In this document: positions 6,022-10,565 of the stretch, one piece after another
Numbering within the stretch: position 1 is the stretch's first letter
How the letters are laid out: each line of letters begins with the position of its first letter
From: Bifidobacterium breve
Lineage (GTDB): Bacteria > Actinomycetota > Actinomycetes > Nanopelagicales > Nanopelagicaceae
Direction: 5' to 3'
Length of the DNA stretch: 10,565 nt
Assembly: GCA_945866155.1 (NCBI GenBank)
Contig: CAMBGL010000031.1
Span: forward strand, 1-10,565
Translations under genes and position numbers: made by a program
Notes under the pieces: generated by a model
What the model saw: only the letters and a program-made list of their open reading frames with translations
The model's database searches: none
What the model was told of the DNA's origin: nothing

Positions 6022-6914
6022 CCCCTAAGAAAAAGGCTCGCATTGGCCTCAATGCAATAAACGTACGTAGTGCACGAATCACCTTGATTCCTGTCTTTGT
6101 CTTGCTCTTTGTATTCCTTGCATTGCCAATGATCAACTCAATTCAGCTCAGCGTCTCTCGCTGGGGTGGTCTTGGTCCATTAGAGCCAGTTGGCTTTGAT
6201 AATTATAAATTTCTATTCTCAGATGCACAGATGCGTTATTCATCGCGTATTACAATTTTTTACGCCTTCTCCGTTGCTTTCTTAGTTGTCGCAATTGCCA
6301 CACTATTAGCAGCTGCAGTAAGTGCCAACGTGCGCGGTCACAAAGCGATGAAAATTATCTGGTTTTTTCCTGGAATTGCTCCGCCAACAGCGGTGGCAAT
6401 CTTTTGGAGCAGTAGCTTTCAGCCCGAAAGTGGAGTCGTCAATGTAATTCTAGGCAAGCTGGGTTTAGGTAATGCTTACGCATGGCTTGCAAGTTCAGAT
6501 ACGGCGCTCTACCCAGTAATTTTTGTAGGTGTATGGAGCGCTGTAGGTTTTGCATTTCTTGTCATCCTTGGAGCAGTCGAGCAAATTCCGGTATCACTAC
6601 GTGAAGCTGCAGTAGTAGATGGTGCAAATGTGCGCCAGCAATTTACAAAAATTACTTTGCCACTGATTCGTCCGATTTTGATGACCATCTTTACACTTCA
6701 AATCATCTGGACCTTCAATGGCTTTACAGTTGTGTGGGCGATGACAAATGGTGGCCCCTCTGATTCAACATCTATTTTGCCAATCTTGGCTTATAAAGAG
6801 GCATTTAGATATGGACGCTTTGGAACGGCTGCCGCCATGGCAGTTGTTACTGGAATCTTCTTGATGATTGTTGGAACTATTGGAATTCGCTTGAGTAGAT
6901 CGGAGCAGCAGTAA
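5952..6914 (+). CDS. Sugar ABC transporter permease (MalF/UgpA type)
   Basis: This 320-residue integral membrane protein is the first permease of a carbohydrate (CUT1-type) importer. After a hydrophilic N-terminal tail of about 40 residues, hydrophobic segments appear at about 43-63, 103-124, 136-153, 187-207, 240-262 and 293-312, giving six membrane spans. The EAA loop that docks the ATPase is at 218-236, EAAVVDGANVRQQFTKITL. WAMTNGGP at 262-269 is also typical of MalF-like subunits. GAGGAAG precedes the ATG by a few bases but lies in the hairpin described separately. The last base of its TAA stop is the first base of the next permease's ATG (TAATG), so the two permeases are translationally coupled. 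The tail is encoded by DNA that also forms half of the hairpin stem. Confidence 0.92.
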   Translation: MSVKNESPSKEVSTSITQGRTLFSPKKKARIGLNAINVRSARITLIPVFVLLFVFLALPMINSIQLSVSRWGGLGPLEPVGFDNYKFLFSDAQMRYSSRITIFYAFSVAFLVVAIATLLAAAVSANVRGHKAMKIIWFFPGIAPPTAVAIFWSSSFQPESGVVNVILGKLGLGNAYAWLASSDTALYPVIFVGVWSAVGFAFLVILGAVEQIPVSLREAAVVDGANVRQQFTKITLPLIRPILMTIFTLQIIWTFNGFTVVWAMTNGGPSDSTSILPILAYKEAFRYGRFGTAAAMAVVTGIFLMIVGTIGIRLSRSEQQ

Positions 6915-7750
6915 TGAAGGCTCTGGTCGCTAAATTCTTTGCTCAACTCGGTGTATGGGGTTGGACTGTTCTCGTTCTTATACCTTTTTTCTTTATCATG
7001 CTCTTTGCAACAAAAGATACGAGTGATATCTACGGAAAACCATTAGCCCTAATTTTTAAGCCAAATTGGGGAAACTTCTCAGGTGCATGGAATGCTGGGC
7101 CAGATGAGGGAACAATCGGTGTCTGGTTCATAAATACAGGATTACTTGTTACGACTGCACTCATCGTTTCACTCGTTGTTGCAGTGCCTGCTGCCTACTT
7201 CACAATATTTTTGTCACTAAAGCAAAATCGCGCTGTGATGATCACTGTCTTATCTGGCACTGTTGTACCAACAATCTTGCTGGTAATTCCTTACTTCAAG
7301 GCATATAACCAATTTGGATTACTCAACAAACCAATAGTAACTGGCGTTGCTTATGGCGTTCTCGCTATTCCAACCACTTTTCTCTTGATGAATCGATTCT
7401 TCTTAGATTTCCCTCGTGAAGTTTTGGAAGCAGGATTACTCGATGGCCTTTCTAACTCTAAGATTTTTAGAAAATTAGTTCTTCCACTGTCAGTTGGACA
7501 GATCGTCTCTGTCGGAATTTTGACTCTGATCTGGGCATGGGGCGATAGTCAGATTGCAATTGTTTTATTGCAGAGCCAATCAGCGCAACCAATATCAGTT
7601 GGAATGCTCTCATTTGCTGCAGACTTCACAACAAACCTTGGTGCAACATTTGCTGGTCTTTCGATGGCAGCAATCCCACCAGTAATTCTTTATATCATTT
7701 TGAGTAAGTACGTCACTAAGGGAATTGCCCTTGGTGGAATAACAAAGTAA
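6914..7750 (+). CDS. Sugar ABC transporter permease (MalG/UgpE type)
   Basis: The 278-residue protein is the second permease of the importer, pairing with the upstream MalF-like subunit in the membrane. Hydrophobic spans are visible at about 13-32, 73-99, 108-126, 142-160, 194-220 and 246-263. The EAA loop is EAGLLDGLSNSKIFRKLVL at 172-190, and the C-terminus KGIALGGITK matches the usual end of MalG-like subunits. The start overlaps the preceding stop by one base, with GGAG at 6902-6905 as ribosome binding site. No ATP-binding subunit is encoded next to it; the next gene, 11 bp on, is a fucosidase. The transporter therefore probably borrows a shared ATPase of the MsmX/UgpC kind from elsewhere in the genome, which is inference from known CUT1 systems. 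Confidence 0.92.
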   Translation: MKALVAKFFAQLGVWGWTVLVLIPFFFIMLFATKDTSDIYGKPLALIFKPNWGNFSGAWNAGPDEGTIGVWFINTGLLVTTALIVSLVVAVPAAYFTIFLSLKQNRAVMITVLSGTVVPTILLVIPYFKAYNQFGLLNKPIVTGVAYGVLAIPTTFLLMNRFFLDFPREVLEAGLLDGLSNSKIFRKLVLPLSVGQIVSVGILTLIWAWGDSQIAIVLLQSQSAQPISVGMLSFAADFTTNLGATFAGLSMAAIPPVILYIILSKYVTKGIALGGITK

Positions 7751-7761
7751 AGGAAGAACTC

Positions 7762-9132
7762 ATGTCAGAAGGCACAGTTTTTGATCTAGAGAAGCTTGCC
7801 ACCCGCATGAATGATTATCACCCCCTCATCAGTGGGCATGAGAAGCGTTGTGAGAACTGGTTTACAGGTGCTGGCCTTGGAATGTTTATTCACTGGGATC
7901 ACACCAGTGCACAGGGAATTGAAATTTCATGGCCAATGGTGGGCGGAGTTTTCTCACTACCTGGCGGAAAAGATGTCACTGTGGAGCAATATCACTCCAC
8001 TGCAGCAACGTTTAATCCAACAAAGTGGGATCCCAAAGAGATTGCAAAGCTGGCAAAAGATGCAGGTATGGCATACATAGTTTTCACCTCAAAGCACCAC
8101 AACGGTTGGGCATCATGGCCATCAAAGGTGGGAAATCGAAATATAACTTCATCCCCATATGGAAAAGCTGGTGGAGATATTTTGCGTACCTACGTTGATG
8201 CAGTACGCGCAGAGGGTCTCAAGGTTGGAGTCTATTACTCGCTTTCTGACTGGGGACATGAAGATTATTTAGCCTGGAAAGATGAATATCTTCCTTACGT
8301 ATTTGGCGATAGCGCACCGATGGGAACTCCTGAACAATGGCAGAGATATCGCAAGTATCTAAAAGATCAGCTCACTGAAATTCTTACAAACTATGGTCAA
8401 ATTGATATGTTGTGGTTTGACGGCGCCTGGGAGCGCAGTAATGAAGAATGGAACTCAAAAGATATTGGGGACCATATTCGCTCACTATCTCCAAACACTT
8501 TGATCAATGATCGCCTCTTTACTCAAGGTGATTTCCGTACACCAGAACAATGGATTCCTGCTCAACCACTTCCTGAACCTTGGGAATGTTGCATGACGAT
8601 GAATTATTCATGGGCATACGTTCCATCAGATACAGCATTCAAATCACCATATGAAATCTTACGTACCTTGATTGAAGTTGTATCTCGCGGTGGAAACCTC
8701 TTGCTCAATATCGGACCTCGCGAAGATGGATCACTGGTGCCAGAAGAGCGCGACATCATGGTCGAACTTGCTAAGTGGATGAAGGTGAATAAAGAGAGCG
8801 TCGTTGGAGTAACTCCAGGACTTGAGCCATGGCAGTTCTACGGTCCAAGTACGCAAAATGGAAATCTTGTCTACCTACACCAATTTGCGATGCCAACAGA
8901 ATCAGTTGTCGCTCGTGGAATCAAGGTTGCACGAGTAAAGTCAGTAAAAATTCTTGGTAGCAATGAAGAATTGAAATTCACACGTCGCACAGCCATCAAT
9001 GACATTTCTATCAAAGATCCTGATGGTGAAATCATTATTGATGTGCGCGGAAAGAATCTCTCCGGTCTCATTCCTGTGATTGTTCTTGACCTCAGCGCCA
9101 ACCCTGATGAAGTATCACTGCGGAATTGGTAG
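7762..9132 (+). CDS. GH29 alpha-L-fucosidase, first of three (HWD variant)
   Basis: This 456-residue protein is a glycoside hydrolase family 29 fucosidase without signal peptide, so it should act on imported substrate in the cytoplasm. The family N-terminal motif reads GLGMFIHWDH (about 38-47), with Asp instead of the usual Gly after HW, followed by ISWPMVGG. KHHNGW is at 111-116, VGVYYSLSDW at 155-164, the likely nucleophile Asp220 sits in DMLWFDGAWE, and NDR (249-251) with TPEQ (260-263) suggests Glu262 as acid/base. WECCMTMN and VVSRGGNLLLNIGPREDG (307-324) complete the core, and a short C-terminal beta domain follows. It is clearly different in sequence from the next fucosidase, so the pair is not a recent duplication. 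AGGAAG at 7751-7756 supports the ATG. Preferred linkage is unknown. Confidence 0.9.
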   Translation: MSEGTVFDLEKLATRMNDYHPLISGHEKRCENWFTGAGLGMFIHWDHTSAQGIEISWPMVGGVFSLPGGKDVTVEQYHSTAATFNPTKWDPKEIAKLAKDAGMAYIVFTSKHHNGWASWPSKVGNRNITSSPYGKAGGDILRTYVDAVRAEGLKVGVYYSLSDWGHEDYLAWKDEYLPYVFGDSAPMGTPEQWQRYRKYLKDQLTEILTNYGQIDMLWFDGAWERSNEEWNSKDIGDHIRSLSPNTLINDRLFTQGDFRTPEQWIPAQPLPEPWECCMTMNYSWAYVPSDTAFKSPYEILRTLIEVVSRGGNLLLNIGPREDGSLVPEERDIMVELAKWMKVNKESVVGVTPGLEPWQFYGPSTQNGNLVYLHQFAMPTESVVARGIKVARVKSVKILGSNEELKFTRRTAINDISIKDPDGEIIIDVRGKNLSGLIPVIVLDLSANPDEVSLRNW

Positions 9133-10457
9133 TGGACGTTTTCAAGCGCTTTGAGCGCGAAGTTCCCGAGTGGTTTCTCGATGCGAAGCTAGGTTTCATG
9201 GTTTCGTGGGGAGCTTTTTCAGTTCCAGCATGGGGTGAACCAATTGGTGAACTTGGAACAATTGAAGATTGGAAAGAGTGGTTTAAGCACAATCCATATG
9301 CAGAGTGGTATTACAACACTATTCGTATCGAAGGATCACCTGCACGTGAATTCCATAAGAAGAATTTCAATGATTGCGACTATGACGATCTTTTGGATAT
9401 GTGGAAGGCCGAAAAATTTCAACCAGATGAGTGGGCGAAGTTATTTGCGTACGCAGGCGCGCAATACATAGTTCCACTTTCTAAACACCATGATGGGATC
9501 ACGCTCTGGGATGCTCCCGGGACGGGCACACGCAACACCGTGCATCGCGGACCAAAGCGTGATCTCATCGGTGATATTGCAACTGCTGTTCGCAAAGCAG
9601 GCATTCGCTTCGCTGTCTATTACTCAGGTGGACTTGATTGGGAAGTTACAAAAACTTTGCCAGCAATATCTGATAACAATCAAGGTATCGAGGGTATGCA
9701 ACGCCCGGTTGATGCTGCATATTCAATGTATGCCTACAAACATGTTATTGATTTGATTGATCGCTACAAACCAGATCTTCTTTGGAACGATATTCAATGG
9801 CCGGATTTTTCAAAACGTGAAGGTGAATATTCACTCGCTGCACTCTTTGATTATTACTACAAAGAAGTACCCCATGGCGTCGTCAATGATCGCTGGGGCA
9901 AAGAGACTCACTTTGATTATGAAACTAGCGAATATCAATTCATGGCAGATAGTGAAAATGCTCCAGCTTGGGAAAACTGTCGTGGCATCGGACTCTCCTT
10001 TGGTTACAACCAAGTCGAATCTGAGCAGCACTCACTCAATACCGAGAGCGCACTTCGCCATTTCTTAGACATTGTTTCTCGCGGTGGAAATTTCCTTCTC
10101 AATGTTGGCCCAACAGCATCAGGTGAAATTCCAGAAATTCAAAAGAAAGTTCTTATGGGACTTGGCGATTGGATGGCAGTAAATTCTGGCGCCGTCTATG
10201 CAACTCGTGCAATCAAGGAAATTCCTGCAACTGATACGCCATGGGTGCGTTGGGCAAAGAAAGGCAATTCAGTATTTGCCTATATTGACGCTGCTGGAAA
10301 CGTTGAATTTAGCGCTCCTGCAAGCCTGGTCAATGATAAGAAAGCCACTATTTTCGGTGGCGCAGCGATAAGCGCCACTCGCAATGGCGACAAAATTTCA
10401 ATGACAATTCCGACTCCAAAAGTGCCGGGACCTACTGTTATTGAATTTTCACACTAA
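9132..10457 (+). CDS. GH29 alpha-L-fucosidase, second of three (HWG His replaced by Ser)
   Basis: A GTG start at 9132 gives 441 residues and overlaps the preceding TAG by one base (TAGTG), as in coupled genes; TTG at 9126 is an alternative adding two residues. Motifs resemble the Thermotoga maritima GH29 enzyme as I recall it: SVPAWGE (30-36), NPYAEWYYN with Glu58 and Trp59, KHHDG (118-122), RGPKRDLIGD (139-148), YYSGGLDW (163-170), nucleophile Asp220 in LLWNDIQWP, Arg254 in VNDRWG, probable acid/base Glu267 in TSEY, and RGIGLSFGYN (284-293). In contrast, the motif normally reading FGxFIHWG is LGFMVSWG, with Ser25 where the fucose-contacting His belongs. No signal peptide is present, so it is cytoplasmic. 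Catalytic residues are intact, so it is probably an active enzyme with altered specificity rather than a decayed copy. Confidence 0.87.
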   Translation: MDVFKRFEREVPEWFLDAKLGFMVSWGAFSVPAWGEPIGELGTIEDWKEWFKHNPYAEWYYNTIRIEGSPAREFHKKNFNDCDYDDLLDMWKAEKFQPDEWAKLFAYAGAQYIVPLSKHHDGITLWDAPGTGTRNTVHRGPKRDLIGDIATAVRKAGIRFAVYYSGGLDWEVTKTLPAISDNNQGIEGMQRPVDAAYSMYAYKHVIDLIDRYKPDLLWNDIQWPDFSKREGEYSLAALFDYYYKEVPHGVVNDRWGKETHFDYETSEYQFMADSENAPAWENCRGIGLSFGYNQVESEQHSLNTESALRHFLDIVSRGGNFLLNVGPTASGEIPEIQKKVLMGLGDWMAVNSGAVYATRAIKEIPATDTPWVRWAKKGNSVFAYIDAAGNVEFSAPASLVNDKKATIFGGAAISATRNGDKISMTIPTPKVPGPTVIEFSH

Positions 10458-10478
10458 AGCATCACTAAGGAGATAACC

Positions 10479-10565
10479 ATGGAATACAAGAATTTCGAAC
10501 GCTTCAATCGCCCAGTACCAACATGGTTTTCCGATGCCAAGTTCGGAATATTCATTCACTGGGGT
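10479..10565 (+). CDS. GH29 alpha-L-fucosidase, third of three (3' partial)
   Basis: The window ends after 29 codons of this gene. The ATG at 10479 follows AAGGAG (10467-10472) by six bases and lies 21 bp after the previous stop. The visible residues include RPVPTWFSDAK and FGIFIHWG, the canonical GH29 N-terminal motif with its His retained. It aligns closely with the start of the preceding fucosidase (FERxxxVPxWFxDAK), so these two look like diverged paralogues. No signal peptide is visible because the catalytic domain starts almost at once, which suggests a cytoplasmic enzyme. Everything after this motif is outside the window. Confidence 0.8.
   Translation, partial: MEYKNFERFNRPVPTWFSDAKFGIFIHWG

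Noticed and set aside
9217..9227. CAGTTCCA inside the second fucosidase gene, equal to one half of the 4406-4426 dyad
   Set aside because: Only a half-site in conserved coding sequence (the SVPAW motif), with no mirrored partner at the right distance.
1..10565. CRISPR array, tRNA, rRNA, insertion sequence or attachment site
   Set aside because: No regularly spaced repeats, cloverleaf sequence, rRNA-like segment, transposase or terminal inverted repeats were seen; coding density leaves little room for them.

Overview
The window is a densely packed catabolic locus for L-fucose or fucosylated glycans. It comes from a bacterium with AT-leaning DNA (GC in the low to mid 40s by eye), short or overlapping gene junctions and AGGAG-type ribosome binding sites. 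The gene content and codon use would fit a low-GC planktonic actinobacterium such as a freshwater acI/Nanopelagicales lineage, but that assignment is inference; no RNA gene or marker protein here proves it.

Left half, plus strand (1-3510): a tight gene run encodes the C-terminal part of an aldo/keto reductase resembling D-threo-aldose/L-fucose 1-dehydrogenase (cut by the window edge), an alpha/beta hydrolase of the hormone-sensitive-lipase family, an RraA-like protein related to 4-hydroxy-4-methyl-2-oxoglutarate-type aldolases, an amidohydrolase of the L-fucono/L-rhamnono-lactonase family, and a small mutarotase of the L-rhamnose mutarotase family. It meets, tail to tail with a 27-bp overlap, a minus-strand fumarylacetoacetate-hydrolase-family gene (3484-4332). 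Together these fit the non-phosphorylative route: mutarotation of fucose, oxidation to fuconolactone, hydrolysis to fuconate, then (after a dehydratase and a second dehydrogenase not present here) cleavage to C3 products.

Centre (4333-4503): a 171-bp divergent intergenic region carries a 21-bp dyad (4406-4426), a second longer imperfect dyad (4434-4473), and a plausible minus-strand promoter. No transcription factor gene lies in the window.

Right half, plus strand (4504 to the end): a sugar ABC importer (binding protein, two permeases, no ATPase) is followed by three tandem GH29 alpha-L-fucosidases, the third cut after 29 codons. The first two fucosidases have no signal peptide and the third starts without one. 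This suggests that fucosylated oligosaccharides or glycosides are imported and the fucose is released in the cytoplasm, where it feeds the left-half pathway.

The most unusual signals are three. A long RNA hairpin at the binding-protein/permease junction (5924-6012) would bury the permease ribosome binding site and is followed by a T-run. The second fucosidase has Ser in place of the near-invariant His of the GH29 'HWG' motif. The locus also encodes both an RraA-like aldolase candidate and an FAH-family hydrolase, two alternative ways to cleave the C6 intermediate.
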